A stretch of DNA of 64,000 bases from Acinetobacter haemolyticus CIP 64.3 = MTCC 9819 (GCF_000369065.1 NZ_KB849812.1:130804-194803); one strand, 5' to 3'. Shown: positions 46,198 through 56,185, counted from the first letter of the stretch. Notes: generated by a model not told the origin, from the letters alone. Numbers and translations: made by a program.

Positions 46198-47298
46198 ATG
46201 GTGCAACAATACGCTCCTGTCTTACAACGCGTTTTGCTGTTTGGACTGTTCTTTGTCCTGATGTTTTTGGGATTTAATATTCTCAAATATTTTATTGTTC
46301 CAGTTCTTTGGGCCGCGATTATTGCTTATATGACGTGGCCAGTTTACCTATGGGTGCAACGTCGCTTTTTTGGGGAAAATCGTCCAACCTTGAATGCAAC
46401 AATTATGATTAGTTTGGTCATTCTAGTGATTGGAGTCCCTTTTATTTTTGCGATCTTCTTACTTCAATTAGAAGGTCGAAACCTCTACATGAACTTACAA
46501 AAACAATTATTTTCAGGGCATATTCAAGTTCCTGACTTCATTCGAAACCTTCCTGTTATCGGTGAAGATATTAGCCATACAATCAATGAACTCAGCGGTG
46601 ACCCCAATAGCATCACCCGCAGTATTGCAGAATGGATTCAAAGCCATTTAAGTTATGGTCGCTTTGTCCTAAGTGAAATTAGCCGTAACTTGGTCAAATT
46701 GACCTTTGCCTTGATGACTTTATTCTTTTTCTATCGAGATGGACAAACCATCTTGGCGCAAGTCAGTCGTGCACTCGAAATGGTGATCGGCCCTCGTGTA
46801 CACCATTACTTGCAAACCATCTCAGAAACCACACGTGCTGTGGTATACGGCATCGGTTTAACAGCAGTCGCCCAAGCACTTTTAGCGGGTTTAAGTTATT
46901 TTGTCGCTGGCGTGCCGAACCCGATGTTGCTGACGATTGTTACTTTCATATTGGCATTGATTCCATTTGGAACCCCTGTTTCATATCTTGGCGTTGGGTT
47001 ATGGCTATTTGCCCAAGGACAAACGGTTGAAGCAATTGGTGTCGTGACATGGGGAGTATTGATTGTAAGCAGTGCTGACAATGTTATTCGTCCACTTGTG
47101 ATCTCTGGCGCAACACAGATTCCGTTCTTATTGATTATGTTTGGTGTCTTAGGCGGCATTGCGAGTTTCGGTCTTGTTGGCTTGTTTATTGGACCTGTCA
47201 TCTTGGCGGTATTACTGGCAATTTGGCGCGAATGGCTACATGAAAATGTCGAACAGCAACCTGTTGCTCAACTTGATGCTCCTCCTGATCCTAAATAA
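46198..47298 (+). CDS. AI-2E family transporter (PerM/YdiK-like)
   Basis: Integral membrane protein of 366 aa with about eight helices, a central hydrophilic stretch (about 105-160) and the family C-terminal motifs (I-P-F-G-T-P-V-S-Y and V-I-R-P-L-V-I-S-G, then G-L-V-G-L-F-I-G-P-V-I-L-A-V-L). Family members include TqsA, which exports the signal AI-2, and proteins with other roles such as Na+/H+ exchange; the substrate here is open. It follows the ParA gene by 118 bases, with a terminator-like hairpin after its stop. Confidence 0.87.
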   Translation: MVQQYAPVLQRVLLFGLFFVLMFLGFNILKYFIVPVLWAAIIAYMTWPVYLWVQRRFFGENRPTLNATIMISLVILVIGVPFIFAIFLLQLEGRNLYMNLQKQLFSGHIQVPDFIRNLPVIGEDISHTINELSGDPNSITRSIAEWIQSHLSYGRFVLSEISRNLVKLTFALMTLFFFYRDGQTILAQVSRALEMVIGPRVHHYLQTISETTRAVVYGIGLTAVAQALLAGLSYFVAGVPNPMLLTIVTFILALIPFGTPVSYLGVGLWLFAQGQTVEAIGVVTWGVLIVSSADNVIRPLVISGATQIPFLLIMFGVLGGIASFGLVGLFIGPVILAVLLAIWREWLHENVEQQPVAQLDAPPDPK

Positions 47299-47302
47299 AT
47301 CG

Positions 47303-47334
47303 CTGTGGGTATCTTAAAAGATATCCACAGTTTT
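47303..47334 (+). terminator. Probable terminator after the AI-2E transporter gene
   Basis: Stem CTGTGGGTATCTT / AAGATATCCACAG (one G-T pair) followed by four T residues; the short T tract makes it moderately convincing. Confidence 0.65.
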
Positions 47335-47605
47335 CTCACTTATTGACTAAACTTCTTCCTTAAGTATTGGTGCATTCTTTATAGTATCCCGATAGACAGC
47401 ATCAAAGGCATTTAAGAAAGAAGTCTAGTAATTGTCCATTACTAATATTCAAAATCATAACTGTGCATGGATCTTGCTTAATAATTAGTTGAACAATCAA
47501 CCTAATCTTGATGCAAAAAATGACATATCATATTGATCAAACAATACTTCGATCAGGAAGATTTGTTTGTATGACAAAAACCAGATCAATTGAAGAAAAA
47601 TAATT
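47335..47605. other. Intergenic region before the FUSC gene
   Basis: AT-rich, about 270 bases. It should hold the promoter of the following gene; I see no further gene or clear regulator box. Confidence 0.4.
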
Positions 47606-49756
47606 ATGAATAGTCTGTATCTGCTCTTTAATCGTTTTGGATCAAATTCAATTTTGCGGTATTGCCTACAAATTTTTATTGTTTTAATCGGTACAACACT
47701 ACTGCTACACGCATTGGGTCTAAGTGAATTTATTGTGCCTGTCACCCTAGGTGCAATTGCAGCAGCCCTGACTGATTTTGATGACCGACTCAGCATCCGA
47801 CTTCGAAACTTATTTTACGTCTGTGTACTGTTTTTTACGGTCAGTACAATTTTAACCTTTCTAGCACCTTATAAATTCTGGTTTATCGTCTATTTGAGTT
47901 TATCTAGTGCTGCTTTTGTACTCATGGGTGCATTAGGTCAACGCTACGCTACTATTTCTTTTGGCACAATCTTACTTTCCATCTACACCATGTTTGGATT
48001 GGGTGATTACCCACATTGGTATCAGCAACCTAGTTATTTTGTCTGTGGTGCGCTGTGGTATGGTTTTACCTCTATCCTGTTTTTTATCATTCACCCTACA
48101 TTACCGCTACAAGAAAAGATTTCGACTACGTTTAAAGAAATGGGGGAGCTGTTACAGAGCAAAGCTAAGCTGTTCGATCCTGACAATGTCGATAATGTTG
48201 AAACGCTGCTATTTGAACTCTCACAGAAAAATGCACAGGTGGTGAATAGCCTGAATCAAGCCAAACAATCTTTGCTCTCTCGCCTTAAATCTTCACGCAT
48301 GAATAACAGCAGTATCTATTGGTTAAATTTGTATTATTTTGCCCAAGATATCCATGAACAAGTGACCTCAAATTATTTACATTATGAAAAAATCCATCAG
48401 AACTTTAACCGCAGTGATTTAATTTTCCGTATACAAAAAAATATGTTCTTACAAGCAACAGCCTGCAAAAAACTGAGTCAGGCATTGCTACATAAAACCA
48501 CTTATCAAAACAGCCCACTTGCCGATGCTGCCCTTGCCCAACTCGAAGCCTCAATGCAAGATTGGATCGCGCAACACCCATATAATTTAGAAGTTAAAAA
48601 CTTAGAACTCATTTTGAATAACTTAAAAAGTATTCACGAACAATTCGCGCAACTGCAATTAAAACAAAACATTGAAACGGGATCACCACAACATCAGCAA
48701 GCACACCTCAATCTACTAGATGAAGATATTCAGGGATTTCAGGACTTCTTCTTAAAAATTAAGCAACATCTTAGTCCACAGTCTGCTTTATTTCGTCATG
48801 CTATTCGTTTAGCAATCGTCTTTGCTGTAGGTTATGCAATTTCTTTGCTGCCGTTTGCCAAAAATGGTTATTGGATTTTACTGACCAGTTTATTTGTTTG
48901 CCAGATCACCTATTTTGCAACCAAAAGTCGGCTAAAACTCAGAACCATCGGCACGTTATTGGGTGTGTTGTTAGGCATACCTATACTTTATTTTGTACCC
49001 AGTATTGAGGGACAACTCATCATTACCGTGATTAGCGGTGTGTACTTTTTCTATTTACGCCAAAAGAAATACGCGCTGGCTACGGTGATGGCAACACTGA
49101 TGGTTTTATTGATTTTTAATCTTAAAGGTGCTGGTTTTAGTATCGTTTTACCAAGAATGATCGATACGCTGATTGGCTGTGCCATTGCTTGGTTAGCAGT
49201 GAATTTGATTTGGCCAGATTGGAACTTCCGCAATATTCCTGAAAACATCCGTAAAAGTAGTCAAGCAACGCTGGATTACTTCGATGCTGTCATCCAGCAA
49301 TATCATCAAGGTCGTTCCAATGATCTTGAATATCGAAAAGCGCGTCGTGCGGCACATAATGCGCAGATCGAGCTGTCTAATATGATTTCGAGTCTCAGTA
49401 CCGAACCACAACCCAATCAAGAACTGATCCATTATGCATTTCGCTACTTGGTCTATAGTCATAGTCAGTTGAGCTACGTTTCGGCACTGGGTCATCAACG
49501 TACTCAAATTCAAGATCAACACATCTTGGCGCTGCTTGATCAAAGTGTTGAACTGCTCAAACATGCTTTGACTCAACAACAACCGATTCCACATCAGCAA
49601 ATTGAAGACATGCTAGTCAAAATCCAGCACTTAAGTTCGCAGGGTCAGGTCTCAGAGCAAAACCAATTGTTGCTAAAACAAATTAGTCTGTTACTTGAGA
49701 CCCTCACTGAACTGGTGATGTTGAAAAATAAACTTCTAGAACTGGAAATTCGCTAA
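47606..49756 (+). CDS. FUSC family membrane protein (YccS-like)
   Basis: A 716-aa inner-membrane protein of the YccS/YhfK group. It has an N-terminal block of about six helices (20-150), a cytoplasmic helical part (150-390), a second membrane block (about 400-530, R-L-A-I-V-F-A-V-G-Y-A-I-S-L-L-P-F-A-K-N) and a C-terminal soluble part. Related AaeB proteins export aromatic acids; YccS has no firm substrate. Length and layout match the family. It stands alone and converges with the craA-like gene. Confidence 0.87.
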   Translation: MNSLYLLFNRFGSNSILRYCLQIFIVLIGTTLLLHALGLSEFIVPVTLGAIAAALTDFDDRLSIRLRNLFYVCVLFFTVSTILTFLAPYKFWFIVYLSLSSAAFVLMGALGQRYATISFGTILLSIYTMFGLGDYPHWYQQPSYFVCGALWYGFTSILFFIIHPTLPLQEKISTTFKEMGELLQSKAKLFDPDNVDNVETLLFELSQKNAQVVNSLNQAKQSLLSRLKSSRMNNSSIYWLNLYYFAQDIHEQVTSNYLHYEKIHQNFNRSDLIFRIQKNMFLQATACKKLSQALLHKTTYQNSPLADAALAQLEASMQDWIAQHPYNLEVKNLELILNNLKSIHEQFAQLQLKQNIETGSPQHQQAHLNLLDEDIQGFQDFFLKIKQHLSPQSALFRHAIRLAIVFAVGYAISLLPFAKNGYWILLTSLFVCQITYFATKSRLKLRTIGTLLGVLLGIPILYFVPSIEGQLIITVISGVYFFYLRQKKYALATVMATLMVLLIFNLKGAGFSIVLPRMIDTLIGCAIAWLAVNLIWPDWNFRNIPENIRKSSQATLDYFDAVIQQYHQGRSNDLEYRKARRAAHNAQIELSNMISSLSTEPQPNQELIHYAFRYLVYSHSQLSYVSALGHQRTQIQDQHILALLDQSVELLKHALTQQQPIPHQQIEDMLVKIQHLSSQGQVSEQNQLLLKQISLLLETLTELVMLKNKLLELEIR

Positions 49757-49777
49757 TCAACTCACATTTCAGCGGTT

Positions 49778-51009
49778 TTAATTTATGCCTTGCTGCTGAC
49801 GATCTTGCATTACTTGTTTCAAAACACGTCTAGGCTGAGCAAACCATAAAGCAATCAAGGTCACGCTTGCGAGTGCAAAAGCCCAAATATGGAAATAAGT
49901 ATACATTAGACGAACCAACTCAATGATAATGAAGAAACTCATCATCATCACCATGGATACCGCTGCAGCTACTGTTCCCTTCGATACTTCTGAGGACATC
50001 AAGGCAAAACGATACATCACAGAGAAACTAATCCCTTCGCCAAAGCTGATCAAAGTCATACCGATCAATAAACATGGCACTAAATACAGCGGCCAAATGA
50101 CACCCAAAATCAGAAATAATGTACCGAGAAACATAATCGGCAAACCCACCAAGATGGTTTTACCTAATGCAAAACGATCCATGACTTTGATCAAGACGAT
50201 GTTGCCCGCAATCAAACCGAAGAAAATTGGAAATTGCGCCAAGCCATATTGCAAACTACTCAGTTTCAACTCATCGACCAAAATCACAGGAGACAATGCA
50301 ATCCATAACATCAATGGCATCGCAACCAAAGGCAAAGCTAAACTTGTACCTAAGAAACGACGATTACTAAATACCTTTTTGAAATCATCAAAGATATAAC
50401 TAAATGGTTGCTTGGCTCTGCTTTCTTGTACAGATGGCATAAATTTCTTTAAACCAAACCAACTCAAAAAAGAAACTGATGCAATTGCAACAAAGCCCCA
50501 ATGCCAAGAAATATGTTCAATTAAAAAAGCACCCAGTACAGGGCCTAATAATGGCGCAAGCAAAGAAATATTGGCCATCAACGCCATGACCTTAATGGCA
50601 TCTCGCTCTTCAAATGTTTCTTGAATAGCCGCGTAACCAACTGCGGAAATGACAGTCAAACCAATACCTTGTAAGAAACGGAATGCTAAGAATTGTTCAA
50701 TGTTATGTGTCAATAAAATCAACAAGCAACATATCGTAAAGAAAGCGACACCCGCTAGCAGGACTTTTTACGTCCAAGTCGATCTGAAAGGGGGCCAAGC
50801 AACCACGCAACACTGGCACCACCCAATAAATAAAATGACATAGATGAAGGAGCCCACGTCGCACTGACACCAAATTCTTGGGTAATCGACAGCATTGCAG
50901 GCTGTATCAAGTCATTACCAATATAAACCGCAAACTCAAATAGCACCAAAGCTAAAGGAAACATGAGCGTTATACGGTTTAACGTCATATTTTGATTATT
51001 CGTCATCAT
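49778..51009 (-). pseudogene. craA: craA-like MFS multidrug (chloramphenicol) pump gene, frameshifted
   Basis: Major facilitator of the MdfA/CraA group; CraA of A. baumannii exports chloramphenicol. The first part (84 codons from 51009) runs M-M-T-N-N-Q ... FEFAVYIGNDLIQPAML ... GPLSDRLGRKK and then stops, because an adenine run (50765-50769) has five bases where six are needed. Adding one A restores G-R-K-K-V-L-L-A-G-V-A-F-F and links it to the 49778-50725 part in one 410-aa frame, against about 409 aa for CraA. No other damage is seen. Either a recent loss or a sequencing error in a homopolymer. Confidence 0.88.
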
Positions 51010-51357
51010 GTTCTATTCACAAAAACAACCAATTCGGATGCGCCCCATTTCCATACAAAGAAAATAGGAACATCACCACACGATTTTATGGTTTAGATTT
51101 AAATTAAATTTTGATTTTCATGCTGTGAGAGCGCATGTAATAAATGTGAAAACACCGTATTCACAAGGTGTATATAAGAAAAAATATATTTTCGTGAGAT
51201 TGATAAAATATTTTATCGTTAGGAAAAATTTCCACGCGCAACTGTAGCACTTTTTAAAAATGACCGCAATTTAGGCAAATGTTTTAATATGTGAATAACC
51301 CAAAAGTTATCCACAATATTGTCTATCTTTCAGTCAACTCAAAATCATATCAATGGA
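51010..51357. other. Intergenic region upstream of the craA-like gene
   Basis: 348 bases, AT-rich, no gene seen. It contains a lone perfect DnaA box TTATCCACA (51307-51315) and the promoter region of the craA-like gene. One DnaA box is not evidence of an origin. Confidence 0.4.
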
Positions 51358-51729
51358 TCAAGGGCATAACTCAAATTGGAAGTTAGCTGTGTTCTCCCCT
51401 CTAGCACATTGATAACTTTGTTTCTTATTCACGATTTTCCACACCGTTTGATCACGTTTTAATTGATATTCTGTACGAATGGCAATCACAGAATCATCGA
51501 GTTGAGACTGTTCAACTGTCACTTGTGCTTCACTAGGATTTTCTGCACGATTAAATTGCTGATCTATTTTTAGATTACTGTCTTCATCAAATAAATTCGG
51601 CTGATCTGATAATACCGCATGCATCGCTGTGCTCGGTTTTGTATCCATTTGCTGTTGAGACGATTGCGTAGGTTGATTACATGCAGTCAAAAACAACCCA
51701 ACGCCTAAGATCATACAAAGTTTGTGCAT
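51358..51729 (-). CDS. Putative lipoprotein, unknown function
   Basis: A 123-aa lipoprotein (M-H-K-L-C-M-I-L-G-V-G-L-F-L-T-A-C, lipobox L-T-A-C). A Gln/Ser/Thr-rich linker is followed by strands (Q-V-T-V-E-Q-S-Q-L-D-D-S-V-I-A-I-R-T-E-Y, then W-K-I-V-N-K-K-Q-S-Y-Q-C-A-R-G) and two C-terminal Cys residues. Reads as a small exported beta domain; no family recognised. Confidence 0.62.
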   Translation of the reverse strand: MHKLCMILGVGLFLTACNQPTQSSQQQMDTKPSTAMHAVLSDQPNLFDEDSNLKIDQQFNRAENPSEAQVTVEQSQLDDSVIAIRTEYQLKRDQTVWKIVNKKQSYQCARGENTANFQFELCP

Positions 51730-51982
51730 TTTTCATTTTCCTCTAAGCATTACCTATTTATGTTACTCCTCAGAAATAAATCGACTAGTCGTTATATGTA
51801 TACGTGCTGCAGATCCATGTTGTATTTACGATATAAGCGACTGAGAGCGAACTTGGAAGCAGCGTTCATCAAGCAATCGTTGATTTTTGGTCAATAGTAT
51901 TTTGCTTATTTATACATTTTTACTCATGAATAGACGCTCTAGAATGCACTCAAGTTTTAGAAATCTATTTTTGAGTTACTCC

Positions 51983-52573
51983 ATGAGCAATATTTTAATT
52001 ATTAATGGTGCTAAACAATTCGCTCACTCAAATGGTGAATTGAATGACACCTTGACCGACTTTTCAGAATCACATTTAAAAAGCTTAGGTCATACGGTAC
52101 AAGTAACACGTACTGACTGTGACTATGATATCCAAGCCGAAATAGCAAAATATCTATGGGCAGATGTAGTGATCTATCAAATGCCGGGTTGGTGGATGGG
52201 AGCGCCATGGACCATGAAAAAATACATTGACGATGTGTTTACGATTGGTCATGGCTCACTTTATGCCAGCGATGGACGTAGCCGTTCTGATGCTTCTAAA
52301 AAATATGGTTCAGGCGGTTTGATACAAGGTAAAAAGTACATGTTGTCGCTCACATGGAATGCACCAATGGAAGCATTCACTGATCCTGATCAATTCTTTC
52401 ACGGTGTGGGTGTAGATGGTGTGTATTTACCTTTCCATAAAGCCAATCAATTCTTGGGTATGGAATCACTCCCGACCTTTATCGTAAATGATGTAATCAA
52501 AATGCCAAATGTCCCAAGCTATATCGAAGATTATAAAGCCCATTTAGATCAGTTTTTTACGAACATGAATTAA
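51983..52573 (+). CDS. mdaB: NAD(P)H:quinone oxidoreductase, MdaB-like
   Basis: Flavodoxin-fold FAD enzyme that reduces quinones by two electrons, protecting from redox cycling. The 196-aa protein starts I-L-I-I-N-G-A-K, and has the MdaB signatures Y-Q-M-P-G-W-W-M-G-A-P-W-T-M-K-K-Y-I-D and Y-M-L-S-L-T-W-N-A-P. I use ATG 51983 (M-S-N-I-L-I-I); the frame opens 32 codons earlier, but that extension has no family match. ygiN follows 12 bases later, the arrangement also known in enterobacteria. Confidence 0.88.
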   Translation: MSNILIINGAKQFAHSNGELNDTLTDFSESHLKSLGHTVQVTRTDCDYDIQAEIAKYLWADVVIYQMPGWWMGAPWTMKKYIDDVFTIGHGSLYASDGRSRSDASKKYGSGGLIQGKKYMLSLTWNAPMEAFTDPDQFFHGVGVDGVYLPFHKANQFLGMESLPTFIVNDVIKMPNVPSYIEDYKAHLDQFFTNMN

Positions 52574-52585
52574 GAGAGAAATACT

Positions 52586-52900
52586 ATGTTGACGATTATT
52601 GCTGAAATTCAGACACATGCAGGCACAGAACACCGCCAAGCCGTATTAGATGCATTCCAAAAAATCATTCCAACTGTATTAGCAGAAGAAGGTTGTCATG
52701 GTTATGCCCCATTGATTGATCATCTGCCAGCGATTGAAATGCAGTCACAAGATGAAAATAGCATTATGATGTTAGAGCAATGGGAAAGTACCGCTCATCT
52801 TGAGGCACATATGCAAACGGCACATATGCTAAAGCATTTTGAAGCGACCAAAGCGCATGTGGCTGATGTGAAAGTGCGTATTTTGGAAAGTGGGATTTAG
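52586..52900 (+). CDS. ygiN: Antibiotic-biosynthesis-monooxygenase-type protein, YgiN-like quinol monooxygenase
   Basis: A 104-aa protein of the ABM fold (ferredoxin-like dimer). It has the usual start M-L-T-I-I-A-E-I-Q-T, then E-E-G-C-H-G-Y and M-M-L-E-Q-W-E-S-T-A-H-L-E-A-H, ending T-A-H-M-L-K-H-F. E. coli YgiN reoxidises quinols produced by MdaB, forming a small quinone cycle. AGAGAG ribosome site; 12 bases after mdaB. Confidence 0.85.
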   Translation: MLTIIAEIQTHAGTEHRQAVLDAFQKIIPTVLAEEGCHGYAPLIDHLPAIEMQSQDENSIMMLEQWESTAHLEAHMQTAHMLKHFEATKAHVADVKVRILESGI

Positions 52901-53052
52901 AACAAAGATTGGTTATTTATCAAATCCTCATAAAATATATGATACTCGGTAATGTCATCTGCAACCTGCGTGATTTCAAGAAGATACTGTTTCTGCGATA
53001 GATTTTAATTAATGCAAGAAGTGAACAGGTTTTGCAGATGACAATGCCTTTG

Positions 53053-53078
53053 GTTACTTTGGGCAAAACCAAAGTAAC
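53053..53078. repeat. Palindromic repeat-like hairpin
   Basis: GTTACTTTGG (53053-53062), six-base loop, CCAAAGTAAC (53069-53078): perfect 10-bp stem, no T tract. Hairpins with this GTTACTTTGG core occur widely in intergenic DNA of gammaproteobacteria, so it may be a REP-type element; the 259-base gap here (52901-53159) holds no gene that I can see. Confidence 0.5.
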
Positions 53079-53159
53079 TCCAGCCGAAGGCTAATCTTAA
53101 ATATGAATGAGAACACAATACGACTCCGTCAAGACAAAGAAAAATATAAGCAAATGATT

Positions 53160-53924
53160 TTACTGATAATAATACTGCTTCATATGTCGGCTATACTCCG
53201 TTAAATAACGCTCTAAGCCCTCTCGACGATCAGCTTTTTGCATCTCTTTAGCAGCCAACTGCTCAATCTTAGTTTTAAGTAAATTCAGAATCGCTGCTTG
53301 TTCCACTTCAGGGAGTTGGGCTTTTTCTTTCTGCTGTTTTTTAATTTCCAAATAATCCTCTGCCCAATGACGTAATGGATCATGTTCAGAAACTTGTGCA
53401 AATAAATCGGTAATCAATAATTCAGGCATCACTTCTTGAGTTGCTAACTCTGCCGACATCAAACCACGAATCGAATAAAATACTTTCTTGTAGGTAAAAT
53501 TATCTGCGGTTTGCATCACTTTCATCCCACCTTTTGCCAGCGATAAGTAGTGGTGATACAGCGCACTATAATCGATTCGCTCTAACAATCCATCTCGAAA
53601 CGTTTGCCATTCTGGAAAAGCATTAAAATACACAATATGCGCTCTGACCCATTCCAAAACCGTTGGGTTACTTTTTGCCAGTAATCCAAACATTTTATCG
53701 AGATCAAAAGAAACGAAATCAAAATCCCCATCCATGATTTCAATTAGATCACGGTACTTTTTATAGTCAAAATATTGATCTTTACTCGGTAAATGAAAAC
53801 CACGTACATCATAGTCGCTGTCAGGGCTAGCCATACCCCATAAACGACTACCACTTTCGATATAAAATAATGGTATGTCTTGGCGCTGTTGAAATAGTTT
53901 TTCGATTTCTTGGTGGATGTTCAT
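53160..53924 (-). CDS. Nucleotidyltransferase-domain protein (RlaP type)
   Basis: A 254-aa protein of the DNA-polymerase-beta-like nucleotidyltransferase group. The active site is seen in G-S-R-L-W-G-M-A-S-P-D-S-D-Y-D-V-R-G (residues 25-42): G-S and D-x-D motif. The following text (Y-L-F-P-like F-D-Y-K-K-Y ... F-V-S-F-D-L-D-K) is typical of the RlaP family, sometimes linked to RNA repair; the substrate is unproven. It stands alone in this window. Confidence 0.82.
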   Translation of the reverse strand: MNIHQEIEKLFQQRQDIPLFYIESGSRLWGMASPDSDYDVRGFHLPSKDQYFDYKKYRDLIEIMDGDFDFVSFDLDKMFGLLAKSNPTVLEWVRAHIVYFNAFPEWQTFRDGLLERIDYSALYHHYLSLAKGGMKVMQTADNFTYKKVFYSIRGLMSAELATQEVMPELLITDLFAQVSEHDPLRHWAEDYLEIKKQQKEKAQLPEVEQAAILNLLKTKIEQLAAKEMQKADRREGLERYLTEYSRHMKQYYYQ

Positions 53925-54059
53925 TTGTATTACTTCATGATTTAAAAATTAAGACTTGTGAGAGACAATAATATTTTTACTGTTCTAATTCATTTGATTT
54001 TAAAAAGATAACCATTTGATAAAATCACTGTCTATTCAATATAACAAATAGGATCATGC

Positions 54060-54851
54060 ATGCAACTGACTTATGCAGGACAGGTTTTCTTGGTGGTGGT
54101 TGCGATCTTGTGTCTCTGGTCTTTTCTGCTGACAAAGTTTTGGCTAAAACGTTTAGCCAAAAATCGTGACAGCAGTAAGTTTGAATTTGCTTATTTATTT
54201 GTTGTTGTGTTCAGTATCAGCTCCCTATTTTTCCCTTTTACCTATTGGGTTTCACAAGCTGTATATGGCTTAGCAACCAAACCGAGCTATGATGCAACCA
54301 TCGTGAGCTATACCTCTGAATGGGTCGATATCGAACGCACAGATTCTAACGAGCGTAAATATAAAACCAGAACCTTAATGCATACAGCGCAAGTTCAATT
54401 CAAAGATGATCAAAACAGAACATTAGTCTTGGATAATTCAGTCCGTTCAGGTGATGTGCCCGTGGTCGGAGATCATATTCAAGTTGTTTATGAGGCAGGT
54501 GATCAGTCTGCACAAGAAAAGAGTTGGCGCACAGGTCTGCTGTTTGCCGCTACCCTATTTATGCTGTTTATTATGGGCTATATCTTGGTCATGATTATTG
54601 CCTATGCTTTAAATCGGAATATGGATCCTTACAAAGCCTTGGCTAACTTCTTAATTTTTAGAATTACCCTTCCACTCGGCGCAATGGCGATGTTTGGGAT
54701 GCTATCTTATTCGATTTTTGCTTATTTCTTTTTAGGCAATCCACAGAAAATACCTATCTGGGCTGCTGCGATTTGTGGCTTCTTTGCACTTTGTCTTTTA
54801 CCATTGATTTATCATATTTTGACAGGTTGGAAAGCGTATAAGGAAAAATAG
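54060..54851 (+). CDS. DUF3592 membrane protein
   Basis: A 263-aa membrane protein: a helix at about 8-28, a second at 45-75, an extracytoplasmic beta domain (about 80-155; S-Y-D-A-T-I-V-S-Y ... A-Q-V-Q-F-K-D ... G-D-H-I-Q-V-V-Y-E), and three C-terminal helices. The strand block with V-G-D-x-I-x-V-x-Y is the mark of DUF3592 proteins, whose role is not established. Divergent from the RlaP gene. Confidence 0.75.
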   Translation: MQLTYAGQVFLVVVAILCLWSFLLTKFWLKRLAKNRDSSKFEFAYLFVVVFSISSLFFPFTYWVSQAVYGLATKPSYDATIVSYTSEWVDIERTDSNERKYKTRTLMHTAQVQFKDDQNRTLVLDNSVRSGDVPVVGDHIQVVYEAGDQSAQEKSWRTGLLFAATLFMLFIMGYILVMIIAYALNRNMDPYKALANFLIFRITLPLGAMAMFGMLSYSIFAYFFLGNPQKIPIWAAAICGFFALCLLPLIYHILTGWKAYKEK

Positions 54852-54894
54852 AATACTTCCAATAAAAAGCTTAGATTAATAATGGTCGGTTTAT

Positions 54895-55375
54895 TTAATC
54901 ATTATATCTTTTTGTATCTAAAAAGAATTTATAATTTTCATAATAATAGTCAGCTATCCGTTCAAAAGTTTGTAAACTACTTTGGCTATTAAATTTTGCT
55001 GTTTGTCCCATAGGAGACCAAATAGCATTATTATTTTCACTTTCCATATAACAAGATAACAGACCTAAATTTTCGTCTAAGGAATGGGCTTTTAATCGCC
55101 CAAAACTCCTTTGAATAAGATCAGCAGGCATCATATCTTTCTTTTCATTTCCTAATAACTCAATTGCACCACTATCCGCATCGATAACTTTAGCCATTAA
55201 TATCTCACGCCAAGCATCCTCGGGACTAGTATCTGAAACTATTAGGTGCACAACAGCAACATAAGGAAATCCAGCATTTAATAATCCAGAAGCCTGAGAG
55301 AAACCAAATTCGTTAGGTGATTTTTTTTGGTTTGAAAATTTTGCTCTTAGAATTTTTAATTCAATTGCTAATGTC
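54895..55375 (-). pseudogene. C-terminal part of a PD-(D/E)XK-like gene split by IS66
   Basis: Continuation of the gene that starts at 58203. After removal of the IS66 element and one TTTGAAAC copy, this fragment joins in frame (codon 110 spans the junction) and codes for K-T-L-A-I-E-L-K-I-L-R ... ending Y-F-L-D-T-K-R-Y-N-D-type sequence. It carries the E-x-K half of the predicted nuclease motif (E115-L-K117 of the joined protein). A GTG at 55251 could start a 118-aa remnant without the motif. Confidence 0.85.
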
Positions 55376-55469
55376 TTTGAAACGTAAGCATCCGGCTAAC
55401 ACAGCCTTACCAAGCGATCCTATAAGCCTTAATTTAGTTCCCACCTAAAAACAAGTGGGGACTTAATCC

Positions 55470-55853
55470 ATGAACATGGATATATATTCAGCAACACCTC
55501 CTGTTGCTAAAAAACGCCGAAAATACAGCAAAGAATTCAAACTCAGTATTGTCAATGCCTGCAAAAATCCTAATACCTCGATCGCTTCGGTCGCACTGCA
55601 ACATAGTATTAATGCCAACCTTGTCAGTCGTTGGATCAGGATCTTCAGCCATCATGAGGGTGCCGTGCAGGATCCTACTCATGTGAATCCAGCATTTATT
55701 GCTTTGCCTTACACTGCTGCAATCAGCCAACCTATTGATGAGAGGATCACGTTGTGTATCACCGTGCCTCATACGAATAATGATATTCAGCTAAAATGGC
55801 AGACATCAGAAATACCTGCCTTGGCAGAATTACTCAAGGCACTTGCAACATGA
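55470..55853 (+). CDS. tnpA: IS66 accessory protein TnpA
   Basis: A 127-aa protein with a helix-turn-helix start (K-K-R-R-K-Y-S-K-E-F-K-L-S-I-V-N-A-C ... I-A-S-V-A-L-Q-H-S-I-N-A-N-L-V-S-R-W-I-R). It is required with TnpB and TnpC for IS66 movement. Stop overlaps the tnpB start (ATGA). Confidence 0.88.
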   Translation: MNMDIYSATPPVAKKRRKYSKEFKLSIVNACKNPNTSIASVALQHSINANLVSRWIRIFSHHEGAVQDPTHVNPAFIALPYTAAISQPIDERITLCITVPHTNNDIQLKWQTSEIPALAELLKALAT

Positions 55854-56185
55854 TCCGCATTGATGAAATCTGGTTGTCTACTCAGCCCATGGACATGCGT
55901 GCAGGTATGGATACGACCATGGCTCAGGTGGTGAGAGCCTTTGGCTACATCAAACCGCATTGTGCTTACCTGTTCTGTAATAAACGTGGCCATCGCATGA
56001 AAGTGCTGGTACATGATGGATTGGGCATCTGGCTGTGTGCCCGGCGGCTGGAACAGGGCAAATTTCACTGGGCTCAAGTTCACCAAGGTGAAACCGTGGC
56101 CCTCAGCCCGGAACAGTTACAGGCACTGATCCAAGGTTTGCCCTGGCAGCGCATTGGACGACAGCAGGTGGTGACGATGCTTTAA
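55850..56185 (+). CDS. tnpB: IS66 accessory protein TnpB
   Basis: A 111-aa protein of the IS66 Orf2 family (D-E-I-W-L-S-T-Q-P-M-D-M-R-A-G-M-D, then V-L-V-H-D-G-L-G-I-W-L-C-A-R-R-L-E-Q-G-K-F). I take ATG 55850 (M-I-R-I-D-E-I-W), which overlaps tnpA by four bases, rather than the in-frame ATG at 55796. Confidence 0.9.
   Translation: MIRIDEIWLSTQPMDMRAGMDTTMAQVVRAFGYIKPHCAYLFCNKRGHRMKVLVHDGLGIWLCARRLEQGKFHWAQVHQGETVALSPEQLQALIQGLPWQRIGRQQVVTML

Noticed and set aside
51307..51315. A perfect DnaA box TTATCCACA
   Set aside because: Single copy in ordinary intergenic DNA, without further boxes, an AT-rich unwinding block or dnaA/parB neighbours; chance is enough.
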